The notes under the pieces were generated by a model, which was given only the letters and a program-made list of their open reading frames with translations, was not told the origin of the DNA and ran no database searches. This document shows positions 1 to 9,122 of a stretch of 64,000 bases of DNA, piece by piece. A program made the translations under genes and the position numbers. This DNA comes from Novosphingobium sp. G106 (GTDB taxonomy: Bacteria > Pseudomonadota > Alphaproteobacteria > Sphingomonadales > Sphingomonadaceae), in assembly GCF_019075875.1 (NCBI RefSeq), contig NZ_JAHOOZ010000001.1, positions 5,026,001 through 5,090,000 on the forward strand, read 5' to 3'. Each line of letters begins with the position of its first letter. The first letter of the stretch is position 1.

Positions 1-1
1 G

Positions 2-469
2 GACTTCGACAACGACAAGGTCGATGCCGGTGACATCGGCGCCGGGCATCAGGTGACCGCGATCTACGAGATCGTGCCCGCGGGCGCGCAGGGCTGGATC
101 GGCCCACGGCGCTACGAGGATGCCGCGCCAAGCACGGCGGGGAAGGCGGGCGAGCTGGCTTTCGTCAAGCTCCGCTACAAGATGCCCGACGGCAAGACCT
201 CGCGGCTGATCGAGCGGCCGGTTTCGGCGCGGCTGATGCAGACCAGCGCGCGGCCTACGGGCGATTTCGCCTTCGCCACGGCGGTCGCCGCCTTCGGCCA
301 GTCTCTGCGCGGCGATGCCATGATGAACGGCTTCACCCACGCCCAGATCGCTGCTTTGGCCGGACGGCAGCAGGATTTCTGGCGGCAGGAGTTCCTGCGG
401 CTGGTCGGCGTGGCGGGATCGCTCGCTCAAGCTGAAAATACCTCCGAAATGGAGTATAAAGGAGGCTGA
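2..469 (+). CDS. von Willebrand factor A-domain protein, C-terminal part (5' end outside window)
   Basis: The reading frame is open from the first bases of the window to the TGA at 467-469, so only the C-terminal ~155 residues are present. They match the C-terminal third of the complete VWA protein at 622-2352 almost residue for residue (FDND.VDAGDIGAGHQVTAIYEIVP, GELAFVKLRYK, GDFAFATAVAAFGQ, WRQEFLRLV). That region corresponds to the DUF3520 domain at the end of YfbK-type proteins. The two genes are therefore tandem paralogues. The VWA domain itself lies upstream of the window. Its cellular role is not established; YfbK-like proteins are usually exported. Confidence 0.85.
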   Translation, partial: DFDNDKVDAGDIGAGHQVTAIYEIVPAGAQGWIGPRRYEDAAPSTAGKAGELAFVKLRYKMPDGKTSRLIERPVSARLMQTSARPTGDFAFATAVAAFGQSLRGDAMMNGFTHAQIAALAGRQQDFWRQEFLRLVGVAGSLAQAENTSEMEYKGG

Positions 470-621
470 ATGCTTGCTTAGGTGAATATTGCTGCGGCTA
501 ATATTGCGCTGACAGTAGTCGTTTAAGTAATGATGTTTCTATAGAATTCGAAGAATACCTGACTATTTGTTCTCTTCTCACTGATTCGAGCTAGGCATCG
601 AAATCGGAAAGAGGAGGGGAT

Positions 622-2352
622 ATGGCAACGTCGACCGGTATTCGCTGCGGCGCGCTTTTGGCGTCGGTAGCTTGCGTTCTGGGTGTTTCCGCCGTGTTCA
701 TGACGTCGGTAGACGGCAGGCTCGGCCGAACGGCCGATCGCAGCGCAAGCGCGCCGCAGAACAAGTTTGGTTTTGCCGAGGCTCTGGACACCGGGCCGCG
801 CCTGTCGGACCTGTTCAGCGTGCCTGCTGCTCCGCCGGCCAGGGTGACCTCGATCGACATCCGCGAGGAAGCCTACCGCGCTCCGCCGCCGGCCCCGATG
901 GTCGTCTACGGCCCGCGTGCGGAAAATCGCGAGCGCTATGACGGGAAGGAGGTCAGCCCGGTTCACCTCGCGGCGAGCGAGCCCGTCTCGACGTTCTCGG
1001 TCGACGTCGATACCGGCGCCTATGCCAACAGCCGCCGCTTCCTTAACCAGGGACAGTTGCCGCCGCAGGCCGCGGTGCGCACCGAGGAACTCGTCAACTA
1101 CTTCCGCTACGACTATCCCAGGCCGACCGACCGCAGCGTGCCGTTCACCGTCACGACCGACGTGGCGGCAACGCCGTGGAACCCGGCGACGCGGCTCATG
1201 CGCATCGGCCTGCGCGGCTATGACCTGCCGGTGAACGGCGCGCGGCCGGCGGCCAATCTCGTCTTCCTGGTCGACGTCTCGGGCTCGATGGACGAGCCCG
1301 ACAAGCTGCCGCTGGTCAAGGCGGCGCTTTCGGGCCTGGCCGGCCAGCTGAGCCCACGCGACCGGGTTTCGATCGTTGTCTATGCGGGCGCGGCCGGCGT
1401 GGTGCTCGAGCCGACGAACAGCGCGGCACAGGTTCGCTCCGCGCTCGACAGGCTGCAGGCGGGCGGCTCGACCGCGGGCGGCGAGGGGCTGAAGCTGGCC
1501 TATGCCACGGCGCGCCGCAGCTTCATTCCGGGCGGCGTCAACCGTGTGCTGCTGGCCACCGACGGCGATTTCAACGTCGGCATTTCGGACACCAAGCAGC
1601 TGATCGGCATGATCGAGCGAGAGCGCGACAGCGGGGTCACCTTGACGACGCTGGGCTTCGGTCAGGGCAATTTCAACGACGCGATGATGGAGCAGATCGC
1701 CGACCACGGGAACGGCAACTACGCCTACATCGACAGCGCCCAGGAAGGGCGCAAGGTGCTGGGCGAGCAGATGAATTCGACCCTGTTCACGATCGCTAAG
1801 GACGTGAAGATCCAGATCGAGTTCAACCCGGCCGAAGTCGCCCAGTATCGCCTGCTCGGCTACGAGAACCGCGCGCTGCGGGAAGAGGATTTCGACAACG
1901 ACCTCGTCGATGCGGGCGACATCGGCGCGGGCCATCAGGTGACCGCGATCTACGAGATCGTGCCCGCGGGCGCCAAGGGCTGGATCGGGGCGCGGCGCTA
2001 TGCCGCGACGCCGCAGGGCACCGGCAAGCCCGGTGAGCTCGCTTTCGTCAAGCTGCGCTACAAGCTGCCCGACGGCGCGGCTTCGCGCCTGCTCACGCGT
2101 CCGGTGCCCGCCAGCCTCCTGGCGACGCGCGCGCGGCCGGCGGGCGACTTCGCTTTCGCGACGGCCGTGGCCGCATTCGGTCAGCGGCTGCGCGGCGACG
2201 CCATGCTCAACGGCTTCTCCAATCGGCAGATCGCCTCGCTCGCCGGGCCGCAGCGCGATGCCTGGCGGCAGGAGTTCCTCCGACTGGTGGACCTGGCGGG
2301 ATCGCTTGTCCGCAACGAAAGCACGGCCCTGCCCGAGCACCGGGGCGGCTGA
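622..2352 (+). CDS. YfbK-like von Willebrand factor type A domain protein (DUF3520)
   Basis: This 576-residue protein has an N-terminal hydrophobic segment at residues ~8-27, read as a signal peptide or anchor. A YfbK-type N-terminal region follows (~105-150, SPVHLAASEPVSTFSVDVDTG), then a VWA domain with an intact metal-ion site DVSGS starting at D218 and a later TDGDFNVG segment. The C-terminal DUF3520 region spans ~430-576. GAGGAGGGG lies just before the ATG and supports this start. VWA domains bind partner proteins through a chelated divalent cation; the partner here is unknown. It is the second copy of a tandem duplication, with the first copy ending 152 bp upstream. The intergenic spacer repeats AATATTGC at 485-492 and 500-507. 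Confidence 0.85.
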   Translation: MATSTGIRCGALLASVACVLGVSAVFMTSVDGRLGRTADRSASAPQNKFGFAEALDTGPRLSDLFSVPAAPPARVTSIDIREEAYRAPPPAPMVVYGPRAENRERYDGKEVSPVHLAASEPVSTFSVDVDTGAYANSRRFLNQGQLPPQAAVRTEELVNYFRYDYPRPTDRSVPFTVTTDVAATPWNPATRLMRIGLRGYDLPVNGARPAANLVFLVDVSGSMDEPDKLPLVKAALSGLAGQLSPRDRVSIVVYAGAAGVVLEPTNSAAQVRSALDRLQAGGSTAGGEGLKLAYATARRSFIPGGVNRVLLATDGDFNVGISDTKQLIGMIERERDSGVTLTTLGFGQGNFNDAMMEQIADHGNGNYAYIDSAQEGRKVLGEQMNSTLFTIAKDVKIQIEFNPAEVAQYRLLGYENRALREEDFDNDLVDAGDIGAGHQVTAIYEIVPAGAKGWIGARRYAATPQGTGKPGELAFVKLRYKLPDGAASRLLTRPVPASLLATRARPAGDFAFATAVAAFGQRLRGDAMLNGFSNRQIASLAGPQRDAWRQEFLRLVDLAGSLVRNESTALPEHRGG

Positions 2353-2364
2353 TTTTTGTCGGTC

Positions 2365-2411
2365 GCATCGCCAAGGAGCGGAAAACCGGTTCCCACTTTT
2401 CCGCGCGATGC
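2365..2411. repeat. REP-like imperfect palindrome
   Basis: The outer arms GCATCG and CGATGC and the inner arms CGGAAAA and TTTTCCG form an imperfect inverted repeat around ACCGGTTCCCAC. Near-identical elements built on GGAAAAGTGGGAACCGG are scattered through many alphaproteobacterial genomes (recalled, not searched). It lies directly after the VWA gene stop and may also form the transcript's terminal hairpin. Confidence 0.6.
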
Positions 2412-2423
2412 TATGCCGGGGCG

Positions 2424-2603
2424 GTGAACAGCCACCGCCTTACCCTCATCCTTGCTGGAGCCGTCGCCGTCGTGGTGATCGCTGCGGCGACCGTCATGGC
2501 CCACCACGCCGTCGTCCCGGCACCCGTGTTCGGGGCGATGTTGCTGGTGGTCTATGGGCTGGGACTTGGTCTCGGCAGGCTGGTCTGGAACCGGGGAGGA
2601 TAG
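2424..2603 (+). CDS. Small two-helix membrane protein
   Basis: A GTG-initiated frame of 59 residues ending at TAG 2601-2603. It begins MNSHRLTLILAGAVAVVV and holds two hydrophobic stretches (~6-23 and ~32-50) separated by an Ala/Thr/His turn, ending in RLVWNRGG. The stop is 3 bp before the start of the helix-hairpin-helix gene, and the GGGGAGGA that serves that gene lies inside its last codons, so the two are probably co-translated. No ATG exists in frame upstream. It is supported by hydrophobicity pattern and gene packing only; the family is not recognised. Confidence 0.5.
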   Translation: MNSHRLTLILAGAVAVVVIAAATVMAHHAVVPAPVFGAMLLVVYGLGLGLGRLVWNRGG

Positions 2604-2606
2604 GCC

Positions 2607-3185
2607 GTGCTACAGACGATCGAAGCCAATTGGATAGCCTTTGCGCTGGCGCTGGTCATCGGCCTGCTGGTGGCCTGGTGGCTGTTTGGCCGCGGCTCGC
2701 GCGAGCGGGAGCGCAGCTATCGCCCCGACGTGCTCGACGAAGGCGCCGCGCCTGCACAGCGTAACCAGGCGCTGATCGACCAGCCATCGGCGGTGAGAGC
2801 CGCCGGCTTCGCGGATACCGGACCCGACATCATGGGCGGCATCGGCGAGGTTTTCGCGGCCGCGGCGGCGCGCGAGGTTGCCGACGCCCAGCCGGCGGAG
2901 GTGCCCGCACCACCGCCACCGCCCGCCACATTTACCGCGACTGGCGACGCCGACGACCTGCGCAAGATCAAGGGCGTCGGCCCCAAGCTCGTCGCGCTGC
3001 TGCAATCGCTCGGCGTCACGACCTTCGCCCAAGTCGCCGCCTGGACCGACGCGGACATTGACCGCATCGACGCCCAGCTCGGCACTTTCGCCGGCCGTAT
3101 TCGCCGCGACAACTGGGTCGAGCAGGCGAAGTTCCTCGCAGCGGGGGATACCGCGGGGTTCGAGGGCAAGTTCGGGAAGCTCTAG
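2607..3185 (+). CDS. Membrane-anchored helix-hairpin-helix domain protein
   Basis: This 192-residue protein starts at GTG with GGGGAGGA 6 bp upstream. A single N-terminal transmembrane helix spans ~8-24 and is followed by a basic stretch (RGSRERERSYRP). A Pro/Ala-rich linker (~95-110) leads to a C-terminal helix-hairpin-helix domain (~113-190, LRKIKGVGPKLVALLQSLGV). This architecture matches the predicted flap-endonuclease-like family COG3743, in which the HhH domain may bind DNA or another protein. No nuclease active site is visible, so enzymatic activity is not claimed. It follows the small membrane gene at 2424 and faces the NTF2-like gene. Confidence 0.75.
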   Translation: MLQTIEANWIAFALALVIGLLVAWWLFGRGSRERERSYRPDVLDEGAAPAQRNQALIDQPSAVRAAGFADTGPDIMGGIGEVFAAAAAREVADAQPAEVPAPPPPPATFTATGDADDLRKIKGVGPKLVALLQSLGVTTFAQVAAWTDADIDRIDAQLGTFAGRIRRDNWVEQAKFLAAGDTAGFEGKFGKL

Positions 3186-3186
3186 G

Positions 3187-3576
3187 TCAGGCGGCCGCCT
3201 TGCCGGCGTGCCTGCTCATCCAGTCCGGATCGAAGAAATCTTCGTAGCGCTGGATCAGTCCGGCCTCGTTGAACTCAAAGATCGAGATGCCGCGCAGCAG
3301 CGGCATATCCTTGGGCCAGTTCTCGCCGACCCCGCGCCAGTTCCAGCACATGACGAGGCGGTTGCCCTCGGCATTGAACCACTCGGCCTTGGTCTCCGCC
3401 TTGGGCCAAGCCGCGACCGACTTGCGCAACTCGTCGAGGCCCGACATCGGCACCGCGGTGGTCGGCATCTTGAACGTGCAGTCCTCGGCATAGAGCGCGA
3501 TCTGCTGCTCGACCTCGCCGATGTCCTGGTAGTGCATCGACCGCTCGGCGATATCGATCATCGCGTCCTTGTCCAT
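3187..3576 (-). CDS. SnoaL/NTF2-like family protein
   Basis: A 129-residue protein with the NTF2 alpha+beta fold pattern: helix start (AMIDIAERSMHYQDIGEVEQQIALYAEDCTF), the typical tryptophan-rich strand (LVMCWNWRGVG), and a C-terminal strand (GISIFEFNEAGLIQRYEDFFDP). The ATG at 3576 is preceded by GGGAGAG on the minus strand. These small cone-fold proteins bind hydrophobic ligands or act as isomerases or dehydratases. This one lacks the Tyr-Asp-His arrangement of the SnoaL_4 proteins further downstream, so its activity is uncertain. Its upstream region (3577-3640) is unusually AT-rich for the window and probably holds its promoter. Confidence 0.75.
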   Translation of the reverse strand: MDKDAMIDIAERSMHYQDIGEVEQQIALYAEDCTFKMPTTAVPMSGLDELRKSVAAWPKAETKAEWFNAEGNRLVMCWNWRGVGENWPKDMPLLRGISIFEFNEAGLIQRYEDFFDPDWMSRHAGKAAA

Positions 3577-3656
3577 GGCTCTCTCCCGAATTGCTTTATG
3601 AAATATGGAAGATAATATGATACACAGTGGCCTATAACAACCGCTCGAGGCGACTC

Positions 3657-5846
3657 CTACCGCCCCCACTTTCGCCGGCTCTCCTTCCCAAACCGCCCCT
3701 TGCGCGTCCCCGGCTTGCCTTCGTTGCTGCGCCCCACGATCGGCGCTTTCTTCTCGCCGTCGGGTATCCCGAGTTCGTCCGCTTCCAGCCGCCTGATCTC
3801 GTCGCGGAGCCTGCCAGCTTCCTCGAACTCGAGGTCCGCGGCCGCGGCGCGCATCTTCTTTTCGAGGTCTTCGATGTAGCTGCGCAGGTTGTGGCCGACG
3901 AGGTTGTTCTCGCCCTCGGCTTCGATGTCCACGAGCACGCCGTCGCGGCTCGCGGTGTCTGCGACGATGTTGTGGATGTCGCGCTTGATCGATTCCGGGG
4001 TGATGCCGTGTTCGAGGTTGTAGGCGTGTTGCTTGTCGCGCCTCCGGTCGGTTTCGGCGATGGCGCGTTCCATCGAGCCGGTCATGCGGTCCGCATAGAG
4101 GATGACGCGGCCGTCGACGTTGCGAGCGGCGCGGCCGATCGTCTGGATCAGCGAGGTTTCGCTGCGCAGGAAGCCTTCCTTGTCGGCATCGAGGATGCAG
4201 ACGAGGCCGCATTCGGGGATGTCGAGGCCTTCGCGCAGCAGGTTGATGCCGACGAGCACGTCATAGACGCCGAGCCGCAGGTCGCGGATCAGTTCGATGC
4301 GTTCGAGCGTCTCGACGTCGCTGTGCATGTAGCGCACGCGCAGCCCCGCCTCGTGCATAAACTCGGTCAGGTCCTCGGCCATGCGCTTGGTCAGGGTGGT
4401 GACGAGCGTGCGGTAGCCGTTCTGCGCGGTCTCGCGGCATTCGTTTATGCAGTCCTGCACCTGGTCTTCGACCGGGCGTATCAGCACGGGCGGGTCAATC
4501 AGGCCTGTGGGGCGGATTACCTGCTCGGCGAAGACGCCGCCGCTTTCCTCCATTTCCCAGCCGCCGGGCGTTGCCGAGACGGCGACCGTCTGCGGGCGCA
4601 TCGCGTCCCATTCGTTGAAACGCAGCGGGCGGTTGTCGATGCAACTCGGCAGGCGGAAGCCGTATTCGGCCAGCGTGATCTTGCGGCGGTGGTCGCCCTT
4701 CGACATCGCGCCGATCTGCGGCACGGTCTGGTGGCTTTCGTCGATGAACAGCAGCGCGTCATCGGGCAGGTATTCGAACAGCGTCGGCGGCGGCTCGCCG
4801 GGCAGGCGGCCGGTGAGGAAGCGGCTGTAGTTCTCGATCCCCGCGCAGGAACCGGTGGCGGCGATCATCTCGAGGTCGAAATTGGTGCGCTGTTCCAGCC
4901 GCTGGGCCTCAAGCAGCTTGCCCTCGGTCTCGAGTTCCTTGAGCCGTTCGACGAGCTCGAACTTGATCGCCTCGCTCGCCTGCTTGAGTGTCGGGCCGGG
5001 CGTCACGTAGTGCGAATTGGCATAGACGCGGACCTGATTGAGCTTGGCGCCGCTCTTGCCGGTCAGCGGATCGAATTCGGCGATCTCCTCGATCTCGTCG
5101 CCGAAGAAGGTCACGCGCCAGGCCATGTCCTCGTAGTGGCTCGGATAGATTTCCAGGCTGTCGCCGCGCACGCGGAAATTGCCGCGGCTGAAGGCGGCAT
5201 CGTTGCGCTTGTATTGCAGCGCGACGAGCTTGCGGACGATCTCGCGCTGGTCGACGCTGGTGCCCTTCTTGAGATCGAAGATCATCGCCGAATAGGTCTC
5301 GACCGAGCCGATGCCATAGATGCACGAGACCGAGGCGACGATGATCACGTCGTCGCGTTCGAGCAGCGAACGCGTGGCCGAATGGCGCATCCGGTCGATC
5401 GCCTCGTTCACCGAGCTTTCCTTCTCGATGTAGGTGTCCGACCGCGGCACGTAGGCCTCGGGCTGGTAGTAGTCGTAGTAGGAGACGAAATACTCGACCG
5501 CGTTGTCGGGGAAGAAGCTCTTGAACTCGCCGTAGAGCTGCGCGGCGAGGATCTTGTTGGGGGCAAGGATCAGCGCCGGGCGCTGCAGCTGTTCGATCAC
5601 CTTGGCCATGGTGAAGGTCTTGCCCGAGCCGGTGACGCCGAGCAGGACCTGGGTCTTGTCCCCCGCCAGCGCTGCCTCGGTCAGATCGGCGATGGCTGTC
5701 GGCTGGTCGCCGGCCGGTTGATATTCGGAGGACAGCACGAAGGGCTTGCCGCCATCGCTCTTCTCCGGGCGCTGCGGTTTGTGGGGAACGAAGTTTTCGG
5801 AAGTGTCGGGTTCTGCGAGTCCCCGGCGGATGACGAGTTCGACCAT
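3657..5846 (-). CDS. uvrB: Excinuclease ABC subunit B
   Basis: A 729-residue UvrB, the damage-verifying helicase of nucleotide excision repair that works with UvrA and UvrC. Visible features are Walker A GVTGSGKT (~69-76), the Y-rich beta-hairpin with [10 protein letters not shown] that inserts at the lesion, DESH helicase motif II, the C-terminal helicase domain (TIGRAARN) and a final UVR motif (~[15 protein letters not shown]) that contacts UvrC. Length is normal. The frame stays open upstream, but the family start MVEL fits the ATG at 5846. It is transcribed away from the DUF3011 gene. Confidence 0.97.
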   Translation of the reverse strand: MVELVIRRGLAEPDTSENFVPHKPQRPEKSDGGKPFVLSSEYQPAGDQPTAIADLTEAALAGDKTQVLLGVTGSGKTFTMAKVIEQLQRPALILAPNKILAAQLYGEFKSFFPDNAVEYFVSYYDYYQPEAYVPRSDTYIEKESSVNEAIDRMRHSATRSLLERDDVIIVASVSCIYGIGSVETYSAMIFDLKKGTSVDQREIVRKLVALQYKRNDAAFSRGNFRVRGDSLEIYPSHYEDMAWRVTFFGDEIEEIAEFDPLTGKSGAKLNQVRVYANSHYVTPGPTLKQASEAIKFELVERLKELETEGKLLEAQRLEQRTNFDLEMIAATGSCAGIENYSRFLTGRLPGEPPPTLFEYLPDDALLFIDESHQTVPQIGAMSKGDHRRKITLAEYGFRLPSCIDNRPLRFNEWDAMRPQTVAVSATPGGWEMEESGGVFAEQVIRPTGLIDPPVLIRPVEDQVQDCINECRETAQNGYRTLVTTLTKRMAEDLTEFMHEAGLRVRYMHSDVETLERIELIRDLRLGVYDVLVGINLLREGLDIPECGLVCILDADKEGFLRSETSLIQTIGRAARNVDGRVILYADRMTGSMERAIAETDRRRDKQHAYNLEHGITPESIKRDIHNIVADTASRDGVLVDIEAEGENNLVGHNLRSYIEDLEKKMRAAAADLEFEEAGRLRDEIRRLEADELGIPDGEKKAPIVGRSNEGKPGTRKGRFGKESRRKWGR

Positions 5847-5986
5847 GGCGGAATATATGGGGAACGGATTGCGCGGTGGCAATGCGCCTGGGTCACCGAA
5901 AATGTTCGGCTTGCAAAGGGCAAGGCATGGGGCACAATCGCGGTCGATAGATGGTCGCAGAAGCGGCCCGCAGAGGAGGGTAGCGT

Positions 5987-6838
5987 ATGACTCGCAGGCT
6001 CGCCGCGATCGTTTTGTCGACCGCATTGATCGCGCAAGGCATCACGCCGGTGTTGGCCCAGACCAAACCGGCCTGGCGGGACAGGCGAGTCCCGTTGCCC
6101 GGCCCCGTTCCGGACCGCCCGACACCGCTGCCGAGCCCCTATCCCGGCCGACCGCAGATCCAGCCGCCGCGACCCGGTCCCGGCTATGGCGACAACCGCG
6201 GCTATGCCGGGCGGATAAGCTGCACGGCGCGCGGCAGCCGCCAGGTGCGGTGCAACGCGCCGACTGAGAACCGGGTGACGCTGCTCAGCGGCAGCGCCTG
6301 CTCGCAGGGGCGGACCTGGGGCTACGACCGGCGTTCGATCTGGGTGTCGCACAATTGCCGCGGCAACTTCGCCTATGGCTATGGCAACGATTGGGGCAAC
6401 AATCGCCCGCCCGACAAAGACAAGGGGCCGAGCGCTGGGGTGATCATCGGCGGCGTTGCGGTTGCCGCCGGCCTGATCGCGTTGCTCGCTACGCGCAAGA
6501 AGTCGAGCGCCCCCGCATCCAGCACGGCTACACCGACGCCGACGCCCGCCGCGACCTATCCGCCAGGACCGCCCGCGCAGATCTCGGCCGATCTCGCCTC
6601 GATCCCGGCCGATGCCAGGCCGTCGATGCAGACCTGTCTTTCCGAGGCCGCGCGCGAGGTCGGTGTGACCGGGGCGAGCAGGCTGCGCTTCGACCGGGTG
6701 AAGACGATCGAGGCGGGCAATGGCGGCTGGCGCTTCGGCGCCGATCTGACGGCGACCTATCCGGACGGCGACCAGGCGCTGCCGATCTATTGCCGCGCGA
6801 CTCCGGCGAAAGTGATCCAGCTCGACTTCAACACCTGA
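5987..6838 (+). CDS. Secreted DUF3011 domain protein
   Basis: A 283-residue protein with a clear signal peptide ([19 protein letters not shown], cleavage near VLAQ) and a proline-rich linker. A cysteine-containing domain at ~70-125 carries [23 protein letters not shown] and IWVSHNCRG, the hallmark spacing of DUF3011. A Gly/Ala hydrophobic segment (~147-163) may be a transmembrane helix, then a Thr/Pro linker leads to a C-terminal domain containing one cysteine pair. DUF3011 is reported in exported proteins of unknown function. A terminator-like hairpin follows the stop. Confidence 0.7.
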   Translation: MTRRLAAIVLSTALIAQGITPVLAQTKPAWRDRRVPLPGPVPDRPTPLPSPYPGRPQIQPPRPGPGYGDNRGYAGRISCTARGSRQVRCNAPTENRVTLLSGSACSQGRTWGYDRRSIWVSHNCRGNFAYGYGNDWGNNRPPDKDKGPSAGVIIGGVAVAAGLIALLATRKKSSAPASSTATPTPTPAATYPPGPPAQISADLASIPADARPSMQTCLSEAAREVGVTGASRLRFDRVKTIEAGNGGWRFGADLTATYPDGDQALPIYCRATPAKVIQLDFNT

Positions 6839-6857
6839 ACCTGCTGGCCTTTGCGGG

Positions 6858-6891
6858 AAGGGTCACGCTAGGACGCGTGGCCCTTTTCGTT
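6858..6891 (+). terminator. Rho-independent terminator after the DUF3011 gene
   Basis: AAGGGTCACGC (6858-6868) and GCGTGGCCCTT (6875-6885) form an 11-bp stem with one G-U pair and a 6-nt loop. A short T-rich run ends at ~6891. It lies 20 bp after the stop of the DUF3011 gene and 35 bp before the next ATG. Confidence 0.65.
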
Positions 6892-6925
6892 TGCCGTTCG
6901 ACAAACCAGAATACCGGAGAGACCG

Positions 6926-7435
6926 ATGCCCAAGATTATCGACGACGTGGTGGCCGAGTCCGAGATCAAGGACGTCCACCTGCGCTATTGCCGCGCCAAC
7001 GACCGCCGCGACGAGGAGCTGATGCGCTCCTGCTTCCACCCCGGCGCGGTGATCGAGCTGCACAAGGAGCTGGGCGTCGACGAATTCTGCGAGCTCGGCC
7101 GGCAGATCCTCGGGCAATACACGGTGACCTGGCACAACACGGGTAATCAGCTGGTCGAGGTCAAGGGCGACGCCGCCTGGGCCGAGCACTACACGATCTC
7201 CTCGCACCGCATCGCCGCCGACGACAAGGGGCCGGAGCGCGACTGGATCGCGCACGGGCGCTATATCGACCGGTTCGAGAAGCGCGGCGGCGAGTGGAAG
7301 ATCGCGCGGCGCAAGATGGTGGTCGACTATACGCGGCTCGATAATGTCACGCCCGGCGATCCGGCCGTGCCCGGAGGTAGCGGCGGCGGATCGCGCGACC
7401 GCAACGATCCGTCCTACGCGATGCGGCTTGGCTGA
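6926..7435 (+). CDS. SnoaL_4 (BaiE-like) family protein 1
   Basis: A 169-residue cone-fold protein starting MPKIIDDVV after a GGAGAG ribosome site. It carries RYCRANDRRD (Y21, D26), SCFHPGA and TWHNTGNQ (H70). The Tyr/Asp spacing of five and a His about 45 residues later matches the catalytic arrangement described for bile acid 7alpha-dehydratase BaiE (Y30, D35, H83; recalled). The inferred role is proton abstraction or dehydration on a polycyclic or hydroxylated substrate. The tail has a Gly/Ser-rich insert (GGSGGGS) before RDRNDPSYA, a terminal motif shared with the protein at 11447. It converges on the KstD-like gene 3 bp away. Confidence 0.8.
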   Translation: MPKIIDDVVAESEIKDVHLRYCRANDRRDEELMRSCFHPGAVIELHKELGVDEFCELGRQILGQYTVTWHNTGNQLVEVKGDAAWAEHYTISSHRIAADDKGPERDWIAHGRYIDRFEKRGGEWKIARRKMVVDYTRLDNVTPGDPAVPGGSGGGSRDRNDPSYAMRLG

Positions 7436-7438
7436 CCT

Positions 7439-9103
7439 TCAGACCGCCTGGTTGCCCAGCCCGGCGGCGTGCTTGGCGGCGACGAAGCCCCAGGTGAAGC
7501 TCGGGCCGATCGAGCAGCCCGCGCCCGGATAGTTGCGCCCCATCACCGCTGCGCTGGTGGTGCCGGTGGCGTAGAGCCCGTCGATCACCGAACCGTCCTC
7601 GCGGAGCACGCGCGCCCAGGCGTCGCAGACCGCGCCGCCATAGGTGCCGACGTCGCCCGGGACGACCTGGACCGCATAGAACGGCCCCTTCTCGATCACG
7701 CCGAGCGTGGCGTTGGGCTTGTGCGTGTAGTCGCCGAGGAAATTGTCGTAGGCGCGGGCGCCGCGGGCGAAGTCATCGTCGCGGCCCTTGCGCGCGAAGC
7801 CGTTGAACCTTTCGACGGTGGCCTTCAGCGCCGCCGGTGGAATGCCGCAAAGCTCGGCGAGACCTTCGATCGTGTCGGCGCGTTTCATGTAGCCGCTGTC
7901 GAACCATTCCTGCGGCTTCTTCGAGCCGGGCATGGTCTCGGCGATCATGTATGTGCGCATGAACGTGTCGTCCATGATCCACCAGCTCGGCACCGCGGGC
8001 ACCGTCTCGTGGCGCTTGAGCTGGCCCTGGCAGAACGACATGTAGGAGCCGCCCTCGTTCATGTAGCGGACGCCGGTCTGGTCGACGAGGATCGAGTGCG
8101 GCTTGGTGATCTGCGGCTGGACTCCCGCGGCCTCGATGCAGCCCGGCGGCAGGGTCATCTGGTTGCCGACGAATTCGTCCATCTGCGCCATCCAGGCGCC
8201 GATCCGCATCAGTTCCTGGTGCATGTCGCCGGTGTCGCCGGGCGCGGCGTGGGTCCATTCGACACGGGTATGCGGGATGTACTGGTCGCGCATCGCCTGG
8301 TTGTGGGCGAAGCCGCCGGCGTTGAGCAGGACGCCCAGCCTGGCGCCGACGCGCCAGGGCTTGCCGTCCCTCTCGCTGAGCACGCCGATGACGCGGCCCT
8401 CTTCCAGGATCAGCTCCTTCACCGGCGCATGGGTGCGCAGCTCGATGCCCTTGTTGATCGCCTGCTGGAGCATGCGGCCCTGCAGCGCGGCGCCGGCGGT
8501 GACCCAGTGCTTGCCGGTCAGCTTGGCGACCAGGCCGCGCCAGACCACCTTGGCCGCGGTCAGCTTCGACTTCCACGAGACCTTGATCAGCGGCAGCTCG
8601 AGCGCGTCGGCGATCGGCGCGGGCAGGGTGAACTTGTTTGGCCGCAGCTTGTCCTTCCATTCGCCCAGCTCGTTGATGTCGAACAGGTCGGCCGAGACGG
8701 TGCGGCCCGGCTCGCTGCTGCCGGGCAACTCGTCGTTGTAGTCGGGCCAGTAGGGGTTGCGCTTGAACTTGATCCCCTGGCCGATGAGGAATTCGAGCAT
8801 CTCCGGGGCTTCGCGCAGGTAGGCGTGCTGCCGCTCGCGGCTGGCTCCGGGGGCGGGGTCGCTGCGGTCGGTCAGCGTCTGCAGGTATGTCGCGGCCTTG
8901 TCGAAGCTGTCGTCGATCCCCTGCTGCTTCATGAAGCGGTTGTTGGGGATCCACATGACCCCGCCGGCCTTGGCGGTCGAGCCGCCGAGGAGGTCGGTCT
9001 TCTCGAGGATCAGCACCGATTTGCCGGCCTTGCGCAGCACCAGCCCGGCGCACATCGAACCGCCGCCGCTGCCGACCACGACGAAGTCATATGTCTCGTC
9101 CAT
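7439..9103 (-). CDS. FAD-dependent 3-ketosteroid Delta1-dehydrogenase-like oxidoreductase
   Basis: A 554-residue flavoprotein of the KstD/fumarate-reductase family; the length is typical. The N terminus DFVVVGSGGGSMCAG is the FAD Rossmann motif (~6-20), followed by LILEKTDLLGGSTAKAGG. The C terminus contains GLYATG and YPGAGCSIGP, where Y525 and G529 match the catalytic Tyr-x3-Gly pair of Rhodococcus Delta1-KSTD (recalled). Such enzymes introduce a C1-C2 double bond in a 3-keto ring using FAD; the true substrate here is unknown. The ATG at 9103 has GGGGAGGAT upstream. A second copy lies directly upstream on the same strand, so an operon is likely. Confidence 0.85.
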   Translation of the reverse strand: MDETYDFVVVGSGGGSMCAGLVLRKAGKSVLILEKTDLLGGSTAKAGGVMWIPNNRFMKQQGIDDSFDKAATYLQTLTDRSDPAPGASRERQHAYLREAPEMLEFLIGQGIKFKRNPYWPDYNDELPGSSEPGRTVSADLFDINELGEWKDKLRPNKFTLPAPIADALELPLIKVSWKSKLTAAKVVWRGLVAKLTGKHWVTAGAALQGRMLQQAINKGIELRTHAPVKELILEEGRVIGVLSERDGKPWRVGARLGVLLNAGGFAHNQAMRDQYIPHTRVEWTHAAPGDTGDMHQELMRIGAWMAQMDEFVGNQMTLPPGCIEAAGVQPQITKPHSILVDQTGVRYMNEGGSYMSFCQGQLKRHETVPAVPSWWIMDDTFMRTYMIAETMPGSKKPQEWFDSGYMKRADTIEGLAELCGIPPAALKATVERFNGFARKGRDDDFARGARAYDNFLGDYTHKPNATLGVIEKGPFYAVQVVPGDVGTYGGAVCDAWARVLREDGSVIDGLYATGTTSAAVMGRNYPGAGCSIGPSFTWGFVAAKHAAGLGNQAV

Positions 9104-9122
9104 CTGCCGATCCTCCCCGGAA

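Noticed and set aside
523..2340. Long minus-strand frame opposite the VWA gene
   Set aside because: It is a GC-rich shadow of the VWA gene in the antisense frame. Its translation is Arg/Ala/Gly-rich without domains.
3627..5990. 787-residue plus-strand frame opposite uvrB
   Set aside because: UvrB on the minus strand is unambiguous, and the plus-strand product is low-complexity antisense translation.
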